Source of the DNA: Qipengyuania flava
GTDB taxonomy: Bacteria > Pseudomonadota > Alphaproteobacteria > Sphingomonadales > Sphingomonadaceae
Length of the DNA: 64,000 bases
Reading direction: 5' to 3'
Assembly (NCBI RefSeq): GCF_019448255.1
Contig: NZ_CP080410.1
Location: 806,001 to 870,000 of the forward strand
The translations under genes and the position numbers were made by a program. Positions 7,974 to 15,603 of this stretch are shown in pieces. The first letter of the stretch is position 1, and the number at the start of each line of letters is the position of its first letter. The notes beneath the pieces are model-generated. The model was not told the DNA's origin. It did not search any database and worked only from the letters and a program-made list of their open reading frames with translations.

Positions 7974-8913
7974 TAGCCCTCTGACCGAGGCGGTTCTCGC
8001 GCGCTTCGAAGAGGGATTTCGCGCGCATCGCCCGGAAGGAACACTAGGCCTCGCGGTTTCCGGCGGACCGGACAGCATGGCGCTGCTGGCGCTCGCCCAT
8101 GCGCTGCTGGGCGACGGCGTGGAGGTCGCCACGGTCGATCACGGTCTGCGACCCGAGGCGCGCGAGGAATGCGCCCTTGTCGAACGGGTCTGCGCCAAGC
8201 GGGGCATCGCATGCCGCGTGCTGGGAGTGACCATTGAGGATGGAAACCTGCAGGACCGTGCGCGGGCCGCGCGATACGGAGCTCTAGGCCAGTGGGCCGG
8301 AGAGCGCGGGCTTGCCGCCATCGCAACCGCGCATCACGCCGACGACCAGGCCGAGACGCTGCTGATGCGGCTCAACCGGGGAAGCGGACTGGCAGGCCTT
8401 ACCGGAATTCGCAGCCGGACGATGATCGGCGATTGCCCTGTTCCCATCCTCCGACCCTTGCTCGGCTTTCGCAAGAACGAGCTTCGCGCGCTGGTCGAAG
8501 ATCTCGGCCTTCCGTTTGTCGAGGATCCGAGCAACCGCGATGCCAGTTTCGACCGCGTTCGCATGCGCCGCCAGCTTGAGCAGGCCGACTGGATCGACCC
8601 GCTGGCCCTCGCGCGCTCGGCTGCGCATATGGAAGAGGCGGAGGCAACGCTCCAGGCGATTGCCGATGAGGTGTGGGAGGAGAAGGCATCAATGTCGCCG
8701 TCCCGCATTTCGGTGCCCGCGACGCGCCAGCCCGACACGGCATCGCGCTTGCTGGCCCGGGCCATTTCCGCACTAGGTGGCGGCGCATCGCACGGCGAAG
8801 TGATGGCTTTCCTGAAGGGATTCAGCAAAAGCGGAAACATCGCCGGGGTGCTGATCGAGCGGGTCGGCGAATTCTACGTCTGTACCCCTGAGCCGCCTCG
8901 CCGCACGGGCTAG
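7969..8913 (+). CDS. tilS: tRNA(Ile)-lysidine synthase TilS, probable ATT start
   Basis: Converts C34 of tRNA-Ile(CAU) to lysidine using ATP and lysine, so AUA codons are read as isoleucine. It is essential in most bacteria. The PP-loop motif SGGPDS is at residues 31-36 if translation starts at 7969. Downstream are VDHGLRPEAREE, ATAHHADDQAETLLMRLNRGSGLAGL and DPSNRDASFDRVRMR, all characteristic of the N-terminal catalytic domain. The first ATG (8077) falls immediately after SGGPDS and would delete the ATP loop, so it cannot be the start. The only upstream candidates are ATT 7969, with an excellent ribosome site, and CTG 7981. The ATT start overlaps the preceding stop by 5 bases, implying translational coupling. 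Confidence 0.88.
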   Translation: MDSPLTEAVLARFEEGFRAHRPEGTLGLAVSGGPDSMALLALAHALLGDGVEVATVDHGLRPEAREECALVERVCAKRGIACRVLGVTIEDGNLQDRARAARYGALGQWAGERGLAAIATAHHADDQAETLLMRLNRGSGLAGLTGIRSRTMIGDCPVPILRPLLGFRKNELRALVEDLGLPFVEDPSNRDASFDRVRMRRQLEQADWIDPLALARSAAHMEEAEATLQAIADEVWEEKASMSPSRISVPATRQPDTASRLLARAISALGGGASHGEVMAFLKGFSKSGNIAGVLIERVGEFYVCTPEPPRRTG

Positions 8914-8920
8914 GCCGTCA

Positions 8921-9580
8921 TCAGATGATGCTGTCGCCAAGCCCCATGCGCTTGCCGTCGGTGATCACAACCTTGTCGCCCTTCTTGGCGATCGCGAAGA
9001 GGCGCTTGGCAATATCATCGGGCACGCCGATGCAGCCGTGGCTGGCATAGCCGTTCTCAACCTCGCTGCCGCCGTGGATGGCGACACCGTCGAGGGTCAG
9101 GAACATGCTCCAGGGCATGGGGGCGTTGCCGTATTTCTCGGACACGTTGTGGCGCTGCTTCCAAAGGATCGGGAAGACGCCGGTGGGCGTGGGGTGCTCG
9201 TCCGTGCCCAGCAGCACGGCGGCGGCGCCGATTTCGTAGCCGCCCTGGAAAATCGAAATCACGCGGGCCTGCAGGTCCACCGTTACCAGCAGCGGTCCGT
9301 CGGGAACGCCTTCATCGTCCCAATGCCATTCGCCGTATTTGATCGGGCCCTCGATCGGCAGGATCCGGCGCACGGTATAGAGGCGCTTGGCATCGGCCAC
9401 CGCCTTGGCAGCAATTGCGCCATGCGGGTGAAGAGGAGCGGGCTGAGCTTCGGGCTCGGGCGCGGCAACTGGCGCAGCCGGCTCGTTCTCTGCCACCGCG
9501 CGCCCGCCAACGGCCACGCCGGCAAGCACCAGCGCTGCGGCGACCGTGCCGCCTCCGATCCACTTCAGAATCACGTCCAT
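8921..9580 (-). CDS. L,D-transpeptidase (YkuD domain)
   Basis: A 219-residue periplasmic enzyme that cross-links peptidoglycan between diaminopimelate residues or attaches proteins to it. The N-terminal hydrophobic segment (WIGGGTVAAALVLAGVAVGG, about residues 7-26) is a signal anchor, followed by a Pro/Ala linker. The YkuD domain contains the catalytic motif IHGGSEVENGYASHGCIGVP with His181 and nucleophile Cys183. The start at 9580 (MDVILKW) gives a proper signal anchor, while the frame opens further upstream at 9619. It is convergent with tilS. Confidence 0.9.
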   Translation of the reverse strand: MDVILKWIGGGTVAAALVLAGVAVGGRAVAENEPAAPVAAPEPEAQPAPLHPHGAIAAKAVADAKRLYTVRRILPIEGPIKYGEWHWDDEGVPDGPLLVTVDLQARVISIFQGGYEIGAAAVLLGTDEHPTPTGVFPILWKQRHNVSEKYGNAPMPWSMFLTLDGVAIHGGSEVENGYASHGCIGVPDDIAKRLFAIAKKGDKVVITDGKRMGLGDSII

Positions 9581-9664
9581 CGGCGCATTATGCGCACGAA
9601 ACCCTGAATTTTCCAGCAACGGCGCGCGATCCGTCCCACACGGGCACGGATGGCCGGACGGTTC

Positions 9665-10276
9665 TTAGCCGCCGAGAGCGGCCGCTTCGCGCGCCAGCCG
9701 CTCGACCTCGGCGCTGTCGACCGGGCCGCGCGGAGCAACCCAGCTGCCGCCGACGCACAGCACCGGATCGAAGCCCAGCCAGTCGGGCGCGTTGGCCAGC
9801 GAGACACCGCCCGTGGGGCAGAAACGGCACTGGCCGAAGGGAGCGGCCAGCGCCTTGAGCGCCGGAAGGCCGCCCGCCGCCATCGCGGGGAAGAACTTGA
9901 AATGCGTCAGGCCCAGGTCGAGCCCGCGCATGATGTCGCCCGCGTTGGCGATGCCGGGCAGGAAGGGGATGTTCTCGCGGATCGCTGCCTTGCCGAGCGG
10001 TTCGGTAAGGCCGGGCGAAACGATGAACTGGCTGCCTGCATCGATCGCGTTCGCGAGGTCCTGCTGGTTGGTCACCGTGCCGGCACCAACGATCGCACCC
10101 TCGACCTCGCTCATGATACGAATGGCGTCGAGCGCAGCCTCGGTGCGCAAGGTTACTTCGAGGACCGGCAGGCCGCCGGCAACCAGTGCGTCGGCGAGCG
10201 GCTTGGCGTGGTCTACCTCGTCGACCACGATGACCGGAATGACCGGCGCGGTCTGCATGATATCGGCAATGGTCAT
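9665..10276 (-). CDS. eda: KDPG aldolase
   Basis: Splits 2-keto-3-deoxy-6-phosphogluconate into pyruvate and glyceraldehyde-3-phosphate, the last step of the Entner-Doudoroff pathway. At 203 residues it has the family length. The catalytic lysine that forms the Schiff base is Lys127 (THFKFFPA) and the general base is Glu40 (LEVTLRT). GAGTV and the phosphate-binding PTGGV segment are present. The ATG overlaps the glk stop by 4 bases (ATGA). It is the last gene of the zwf-edd-glk-eda operon. Confidence 0.97.
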   Translation of the reverse strand: MTIADIMQTAPVIPVIVVDEVDHAKPLADALVAGGLPVLEVTLRTEAALDAIRIMSEVEGAIVGAGTVTNQQDLANAIDAGSQFIVSPGLTEPLGKAAIRENIPFLPGIANAGDIMRGLDLGLTHFKFFPAMAAGGLPALKALAAPFGQCRFCPTGGVSLANAPDWLGFDPVLCVGGSWVAPRGPVDSAEVERLAREAAALGG

Positions 10277-11250
10277 CCGTGTTCCCTGACGAATGCGGCG
10301 GCCGCGCCGAACAGGCCCGGCTGCGGATGGATGATGAGCTTGACGGGGATCGAGGCCATCAGCTCCTGGAAGCGGCCCTTGGCCTTGAAGCGTTCGGCGA
10401 AGCCCGATTTCACCAGCGTCTCGCGGATCCGGTAGCCAAGACCGCCGGCAATCACGACGCCGCCAAAGCCGCCCTGCGCGAGCGCAATGTCGCCCGCCAC
10501 GCTGCCAAGCGACATGCAGAAGCGATCGACGGCGGCGGCGGCGAGGCTGTCGCTGCCGTCCTGGCCGCGGGTCCAGATGGCGATGTCGTCCTCATCGGCG
10601 GTCGGCTTGCCCTCCATGGCGGCCAGCGCCTGGTAGATGTCCGAGATTGCCGGGCCGGAGACGACACGCTCGGCCGACACGCGCGTGTGGCGCTTGCGCA
10701 GCCGGGCGAGGATCGCATCGTCGATCTGGTCGAGCGGGGCGAAGTCGATATGGCCGCCTTCGGTCGCCGAGACGCGATAGGTACCATCGGGCTCGCGGTA
10801 GAGATGGGCGACGCCAAGGCCGGTGCCGGGGCCCAGCACGCTCAGCCGTCCGGTCGGGGCGAGCGGCTTTTCGGGGCCAGTCAGGTGGATGAATTGGTCT
10901 TCGCCTACGCGGGCAACAGCGTGCGCCACCGCCTCGAAATCGTTGACGATGCAATAGTGTTCGACGCCCAGCTTTTCCTTCACCAGTGCCGGGCGGATGA
11001 TCCACGGGTTGTTGGTGAAGCGGATGACGTCGCCGCCAACCGGGCCGGCAATCGCCATCGAGACCCGCGGGGGCAGCGATCCGCCCATGCGGTCCCGAAA
11101 ATCCTCCCAGGCGGTCTGGAAACTGGCGTGATCTTCGGTGTGGAGCGTCTCGGGCTCGCCCAGCGTGATCGTGCCATCGTCATTGGCGGTCGCAATGGCG
11201 AAGCGCGCGTGGGTGCCCCCGATATCGACGGCTACAATCTCCATGCTCAC
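10273..11250 (-). CDS. glk: Glucokinase, GTG start
   Basis: Phosphorylates glucose with ATP, feeding glucose-6-phosphate to Zwf. The 325-residue protein shows the phosphate-binding [14 protein letters not shown] at the N-terminus, the sugar-binding [12 protein letters not shown], the [12 protein letters not shown] loop and EGGHIDFAP. It belongs to the Glk (non-ROK) group, as in E. coli and Zymomonas. The GTG at 11250 overlaps the edd stop (GTGA), a coupling arrangement repeated at the glk-eda junction. An ATG two codons later (11244) is an alternative. Confidence 0.95.
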   Translation of the reverse strand: MSMEIVAVDIGGTHARFAIATANDDGTITLGEPETLHTEDHASFQTAWEDFRDRMGGSLPPRVSMAIAGPVGGDVIRFTNNPWIIRPALVKEKLGVEHYCIVNDFEAVAHAVARVGEDQFIHLTGPEKPLAPTGRLSVLGPGTGLGVAHLYREPDGTYRVSATEGGHIDFAPLDQIDDAILARLRKRHTRVSAERVVSGPAISDIYQALAAMEGKPTADEDDIAIWTRGQDGSDSLAAAAVDRFCMSLGSVAGDIALAQGGFGGVVIAGGLGYRIRETLVKSGFAERFKAKGRFQELMASIPVKLIIHPQPGLFGAAAAFVREHG

Positions 11251-13064
11251 AGTCCGGCTACCGCCATCATCGATGACGCTCCCTGTTCGGCGCCATCGGC
11301 GCTGGTGCGGAACATCGCGAAGAGCTCGCGGCCCATTCCGACTTCCGGAGCGGGTTCGCTGGCCGCTTCGCGGCTGTCGAGGTCGGCCGTGGTCGAAAGT
11401 TCGCCCGTGGCCGCGCAGACCCGCACGATATCGCCGTCTTCGAGCTTGGCAAGCGGACCGCCGCCCAGCGCTTCAGGCGTGCAGTGGATAGCGGCCGGGA
11501 CCTTGCCCGAAGCGCCCGACATGCGGCCATCGGTTACCAGCGCGACCTTGTAGCCACGGTCCTGCAGGACGCCGAGGGCAGGGGTGAGCTTGTGCAGTTC
11601 GGGCATGCCGTTGGCACGCGGCCCCTGGAAGCGTACGACGACAACCACGTCGCGGTCGAGTTCGCCCTTCTTGAAGGCCTCGTTCACATCGTGCTGCGTC
11701 TCGAACACCCGGCACGGGGCCTCGATGGTCCAGCGTTCGCGCTCTACAGCGGAGGATTTGAAGCAGGCGCGGCCCAGATTGCCTTCCACAAGGCGCATGC
11801 CGCCATCGGGCTGGAACGGGTCGGAGGCCGGGCGCAGCATCTCGGTGTCGCCCGAGGGGCCCGGATCGCGCCAGGTCAGCGCATCGCCGTCCATGCCGGG
11901 CTCGCGGCTGTAGGCTTCGAAACCGCCGTCCCAAACGGTCAGGATGTCGCCATGCGCGAGGCCTTCCTCGAGCAGCGCGCCGATGACGTAGCCCATGCCG
12001 CCGGCTTCGTGGAAATGGTTCACGTCGCCCGACCCGTTGGGATAGACGCGCGCGATGAGCGGGACTGCGCTCGACAGTTCGGACAGGTCGGTCCAGTCGA
12101 ACTTGATCCCCGCAGCGCGGGCCATGGCCGGGATGTGGATCGCGTGGTTGGTCGATCCGCCTGTGGCGAGCAGGCCGATCGCCGCGTTCACGATGGCCTT
12201 CTCGTCGACCACGCGAGACAGCGGGCGGAAATCTTCGCCCGACTTGCCGATGGCGGCGAGGCGGTGCGTGGCCGCACGGCTCAGTTCCTGGCGCAGCTTG
12301 GCGCCCGGCTGGACGAACGCAGCGCCCGGAACGTGGAGACCCATCATCTCCATCATCATCTGGTTAGAATTCGCTGTGCCGTAGAAGGTGCAGGTGCCGG
12401 GTGAGTGGTAGCTGCCCATCTCGCTTGCCAGCAGTTCCTGCCGGGTTGCCTTGCCCTCGGCGTAAAGCTGGCGCGTTCGCTGCTTTTCCTTGTTCGAGAT
12501 GCCGCTGCCCATCGGACCCGACGGCACGAAGATCGCGGGCAGGTGCCCGAAGCGCAGCGCGCCCATCAGGAGGCCGGGCACGATCTTGTCGCAAATGCCC
12601 AGCAGCGCGACCCCGTCATACATGGCGTGGCTGAGCGCGACGATGGTCGAAAGCGCGATGGTGTCGCGGCTGAAGAGCGAGAGCTCCATGCCTGCCTCGC
12701 CCTGCGTCACCCCGTCGCACATCGCCGGCGTGCCGCCAGCGACCTGCACCGTCGCGCCGACTTCGCGGGCCCAGATCTTCATGCGTTCCGGATAGCGGTA
12801 GTAGGGCTGATGGGCCGACAACATGTCGTTATAGGCGGTAACGACACCCAGGTTCGGCCCCTTGGCGGCCATGATCGCGGCCTGGTCCTCTTCGGCGCCA
12901 GCAAAGGCATGGGCGAGGTTCGAGCAGGACAGCGAGCCGCGGTTGACCTGCCGGTCGCCTTCGCGGTCCATCAGGTCGAGATAGGTTGCGCGGCTGTCGC
13001 GCGAATTCTCGATGACCCGCTGGGTCACCCGGTGGATAGTGTCGTTCAGCGGCTTATTCGTCAT
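11247..13064 (-). CDS. edd: 6-phosphogluconate dehydratase
   Basis: Dehydrates 6-phosphogluconate to KDPG. It is an iron-sulfur enzyme of the IlvD/Edd family, and its 605 residues are normal for Edd. Signature motifs are [37 protein letters not shown] (cluster cysteine) and [20 protein letters not shown], with C-terminal [18 protein letters not shown]. The start overlaps the zwf stop by 11 bases. It is the second gene of the four-gene operon. Confidence 0.97.
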   Translation of the reverse strand: MTNKPLNDTIHRVTQRVIENSRDSRATYLDLMDREGDRQVNRGSLSCSNLAHAFAGAEEDQAAIMAAKGPNLGVVTAYNDMLSAHQPYYRYPERMKIWAREVGATVQVAGGTPAMCDGVTQGEAGMELSLFSRDTIALSTIVALSHAMYDGVALLGICDKIVPGLLMGALRFGHLPAIFVPSGPMGSGISNKEKQRTRQLYAEGKATRQELLASEMGSYHSPGTCTFYGTANSNQMMMEMMGLHVPGAAFVQPGAKLRQELSRAATHRLAAIGKSGEDFRPLSRVVDEKAIVNAAIGLLATGGSTNHAIHIPAMARAAGIKFDWTDLSELSSAVPLIARVYPNGSGDVNHFHEAGGMGYVIGALLEEGLAHGDILTVWDGGFEAYSREPGMDGDALTWRDPGPSGDTEMLRPASDPFQPDGGMRLVEGNLGRACFKSSAVERERWTIEAPCRVFETQHDVNEAFKKGELDRDVVVVVRFQGPRANGMPELHKLTPALGVLQDRGYKVALVTDGRMSGASGKVPAAIHCTPEALGGGPLAKLEDGDIVRVCAATGELSTTADLDSREAASEPAPEVGMGRELFAMFRTSADGAEQGASSMMAVAGL

Positions 13065-14496
13065 GCCAGCTTACTCCGTCGCGCTCGAGCAGCTGCATGG
13101 CTGCGTCGGGACCCCAGCTGCCGGCGGCGTAGGGGGCGGGGGTGATATCTGCCTTGCCCCACAGGGCGCGGATCGCATCGATCCATTCCCATTGGGCCTC
13201 CACTTCGTCGCGGCGAACGAACAGGGTCTGGTCGCCCTCGATGAGGTCGAGCAGCAGGCGTTCATAGGCGATGCGCCGGACCGTGCCGGTAAAGGCGTCG
13301 GGCATGGCGATATCGAGCGGGATCTGGCGCAGGCGAATGCCCTCGCGGTCGAGCCCCGGGACTTTCGCCATCATCGACAGCTGTACGTTCTCTTCGGGCT
13401 GGATGCCGATCACCAGCCGGTTGGGCTGGGTGGTCGCGCCGCGGCCTTCGAAGATCGAATGCGGGATGCAGCGAAACTGGATCACGATTTCGGTCACGCG
13501 TTCGGGCAGGCGCTTGCCGGTGCGCATGTAGAAGGGCACGCCCTTCCAGCGCCAGTTGTCGACATGGGCCTTGAGGGCCACGAAGGTTTCCGTCCCGCTG
13601 TCCTTGCCAAGCTCCTCGTCATAGCCGGGCACCGGTTTGCCGGTCAGCGTCCCGGCCCGGTACTGACCGGTGACCGTCTCGTCCTTGTCGATCGGGCGAA
13701 GGGCGCGCAGGACCTTGACCTTCTCGTCGCGCACGGCGGTGGAATCGAAGCTGGTCGGCGGCTCCATCGCCACGAGGGCGAGCAGCTGGAGCATGTGGTT
13801 CTGCACCATGTCGCGAAGCGCCCCGCTGTCGTCGTAATAAGCGACGCGCGATTCCAGCCCGACCGTCTCGGCGACGGTGATCTGGACATGCTCGATGTAA
13901 TTGGCGTTCCAGACCGGCTCGAGGATCAGGTTGGCAAAGCGCAGCGCCAGCAGGTTCTGGACGGTTTCCTTGCCGAGGTAGTGGTCGATCCGGAAGATGC
14001 GATCTTCGCTGAAGGCCTTGGCGACAGCATCGTTGATTTCCTCGCTGCTGCCAAGGTCCGTGCCGAGCGGCTTTTCCAACCCGATGCGCACATTGCCCTT
14101 GGTCAGGCCGGCATGGACGAGACCGTCGATCGTGGCTTCGAACAGGCTGGGCGCGGTCGACAGGAATATGGCGAGGCCCTTCTTGTACTCGCCTACCTCT
14201 TCAGCCAGCGCATCGTAGCCCTCGAGCGTAGTGGCATCGACCGGAACATAGCTTAGCCGATTGAGGAATTCGGCCACGCCGCCGCGGCGATTGCTCGGCA
14301 GGAAGCGTTCCAGCGCCTCGCGGGCAAAGGCACGGTATTCCTGCGTCGTCATGTCCGAGCGCGCGGTTCCAACTATGCGCAGATCGTTCGACAAAAGCCC
14401 GTCGGCATGCAGTGCGCAAAGGGACGGCAAGAGCATGCGCTGGGCCAGGTCGCCAGTGGCGCCGAACAGCAGCAAGCGGTCTGCGGTGGCGATCAT
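13054..14496 (-). CDS. zwf: Glucose-6-phosphate 1-dehydrogenase
   Basis: Oxidises glucose-6-phosphate to 6-phosphogluconolactone with NAD(P). The 480-residue protein has the N-terminal dinucleotide fold LFGATGDLAQRMLLPSL and the substrate-binding DHYLGKE motif near residues 171-177, with the catalytic histidine region downstream. It opens the zwf-edd-glk-eda operon. No pgl (6-phosphogluconolactonase) gene is included, so lactone hydrolysis must be encoded elsewhere or be spontaneous. The region upstream contains ggagagacg about 30 bases from the ATG but no strong close ribosome site. Confidence 0.97.
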   Translation of the reverse strand: MIATADRLLLFGATGDLAQRMLLPSLCALHADGLLSNDLRIVGTARSDMTTQEYRAFAREALERFLPSNRRGGVAEFLNRLSYVPVDATTLEGYDALAEEVGEYKKGLAIFLSTAPSLFEATIDGLVHAGLTKGNVRIGLEKPLGTDLGSSEEINDAVAKAFSEDRIFRIDHYLGKETVQNLLALRFANLILEPVWNANYIEHVQITVAETVGLESRVAYYDDSGALRDMVQNHMLQLLALVAMEPPTSFDSTAVRDEKVKVLRALRPIDKDETVTGQYRAGTLTGKPVPGYDEELGKDSGTETFVALKAHVDNWRWKGVPFYMRTGKRLPERVTEIVIQFRCIPHSIFEGRGATTQPNRLVIGIQPEENVQLSMMAKVPGLDREGIRLRQIPLDIAMPDAFTGTVRRIAYERLLLDLIEGDQTLFVRRDEVEAQWEWIDAIRALWGKADITPAPYAAGSWGPDAAMQLLERDGVSWHDE

Positions 14497-14583
14497 CGCA
14501 CAGCCTCTGGGGTCATTGTCTTCGTCTCTCCTGTGGGCCAGCGGTTACCAGCGGGGGGATGCGCAGGCCAGATGATTGCATTC

Positions 14584-15381
14584 CTATTCTTTCGTGACAC
14601 GCACGCAGCTTGAACGGAATGTGCTCGGCCCGAAGGTTGTCAGGAAACTCACGTCGGCCGCATCGCGCCCGACCCCGATCTTTACGGTTTCGGACGGGCA
14701 GGCCATGCGGGTTGCATCGACGAGTTGCCAGACGCCGCCAGCGCTTTTGGCCGGATCGGCGAGAAACACTTCGGCCACGGCGTGGAAATCGGGCGGGTCG
14801 ACGCCGGGGGCGTAGCAGGCGACGTAACGCGCCGGGATGGCACTGGCGCGGGCAAGCGCGATGAGGACGTGTGCGTAATCGCGGCAGATGCCCTGCCGCG
14901 CCACGAAGCTGTCCACCGCGCCGGTTTCGGTCGTCGAGCTTCCCGGGACGTAGCTGAAATGATCGGCAATCCAGTCGCTGATGGCGGCTATTCTTGCGCC
15001 GCCTGAGGTGCCACCGAACTCGGCCTCCGCAAAACTCTGGAAATCGTCCGCGGGGCAATACCGGCTGTCGAAGAGGTATTCGACAGCCTCGCCAGGAATC
15101 TCGTGGGGGGGAATGGCACCGTGGCGGGCGAGGTCGCTGACTGCGCGCGCAATGTCGACGCGGGCCGAGTAGGACACCTCGAGGGCCCCTTCAGCCCTCA
15201 CGAGCAGGCGCTCTCCGATGTTCTCCTGTGCGGGAACCCGGGCGACGTGTTCGCTCGGGGTCACCTGTGTGTCGGTTTCGAGGATGGTCTGCTCGGGAAT
15301 GCGAGCCGCTTCGAACTGGAGGAGCGCATCCGTCGGGGAGGGCAGCTCGAAGGCGAATTGGGTCTCTATGGCGATAGGCAT
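14584..15381 (-). CDS. Transglutaminase-like family protein
   Basis: A 265-residue protein with an N-terminal beta-rich domain and a transglutaminase-like cysteine protease core. The triad can be assigned to Cys in GICRDYAHVLIALARA, His in PPDFHAVAEVFL and Asp in QLVDATRM. No signal peptide is seen, so it is probably cytoplasmic. The ATG at 15381 (MPIAIETQ) is chosen because GGGAG lies just upstream, while the frame itself opens four codons earlier at a TTG. Members are presumed peptidases or amidases, and the substrate is unknown. Confidence 0.85.
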   Translation of the reverse strand: MPIAIETQFAFELPSPTDALLQFEAARIPEQTILETDTQVTPSEHVARVPAQENIGERLLVRAEGALEVSYSARVDIARAVSDLARHGAIPPHEIPGEAVEYLFDSRYCPADDFQSFAEAEFGGTSGGARIAAISDWIADHFSYVPGSSTTETGAVDSFVARQGICRDYAHVLIALARASAIPARYVACYAPGVDPPDFHAVAEVFLADPAKSAGGVWQLVDATRMACPSETVKIGVGRDAADVSFLTTFGPSTFRSSCVRVTKE

Positions 15382-15453
15382 ACACGCTCCCAACGCGGCT
15401 GCCCCGCCATCGTTTCGGGCGACCGAAAAGCGGTGCGTCTGGCCCAGAAACGG

Positions 15454-15484
15454 AAAAGGGCCCCGCGAGGGGGCCCTTTAATTT
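15454..15484 (-). terminator. Rho-independent terminator
   Basis: AAAGGGCCCC (15455-15464), loop GCGA, then GGGGGCCCTTT (15469-15479) makes a 10-bp stem. It has T-rich flanks on either strand (TTTAATTT on plus, TTTT on minus). It lies downstream of the EAL gene and the small ORF on the minus strand, and 73 bases upstream of the transglutaminase start. It therefore probably ends the EAL/microprotein transcript. Confidence 0.75.
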
Positions 15485-15502
15485 GAAGACTGTTGTCGTG
15501 GC

Positions 15503-15544
15503 TTACTTATCGCCACCCAGCAGCCAATCCCAGAAGCTCCACAT
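15503..15544 (-). CDS. Possible 13-residue tryptophan-rich microprotein
   Basis: The minus strand reads MWSFWDWLLGGDK and then TAA. A perfect Shine-Dalgarno AGGAGGT (15551-15557) lies exactly 6 bases before the ATG at 15544. A second in-frame ATG at 15550 directly abuts it. A strong hairpin terminator begins 19 bases after the stop. The peptide is small, amphipathic and tryptophan-rich (3 of 13), consistent with a membrane-associated peptide or a leader peptide. It lies 53 bases after the EAL gene on the same strand. The case rests on the exceptional ribosome site and tight 3' terminator, and there is no homology evidence. Confidence 0.4.
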   Translation of the reverse strand: MWSFWDWLLGGDK

Positions 15545-15603
15545 AGTCATACCTCCTGTTAGTCCAGGAAGCACATGTCATTAACCATGTATGTTTGTAA
15601 AGC

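Noticed and set aside
15503-15550. A trp-operon attenuator leader peptide
   Set aside because: The tryptophans are not adjacent, no alternative anti-terminator pairing is apparent, and the downstream gene is a transglutaminase-like protein rather than a trp gene. Kept only as an alternative.
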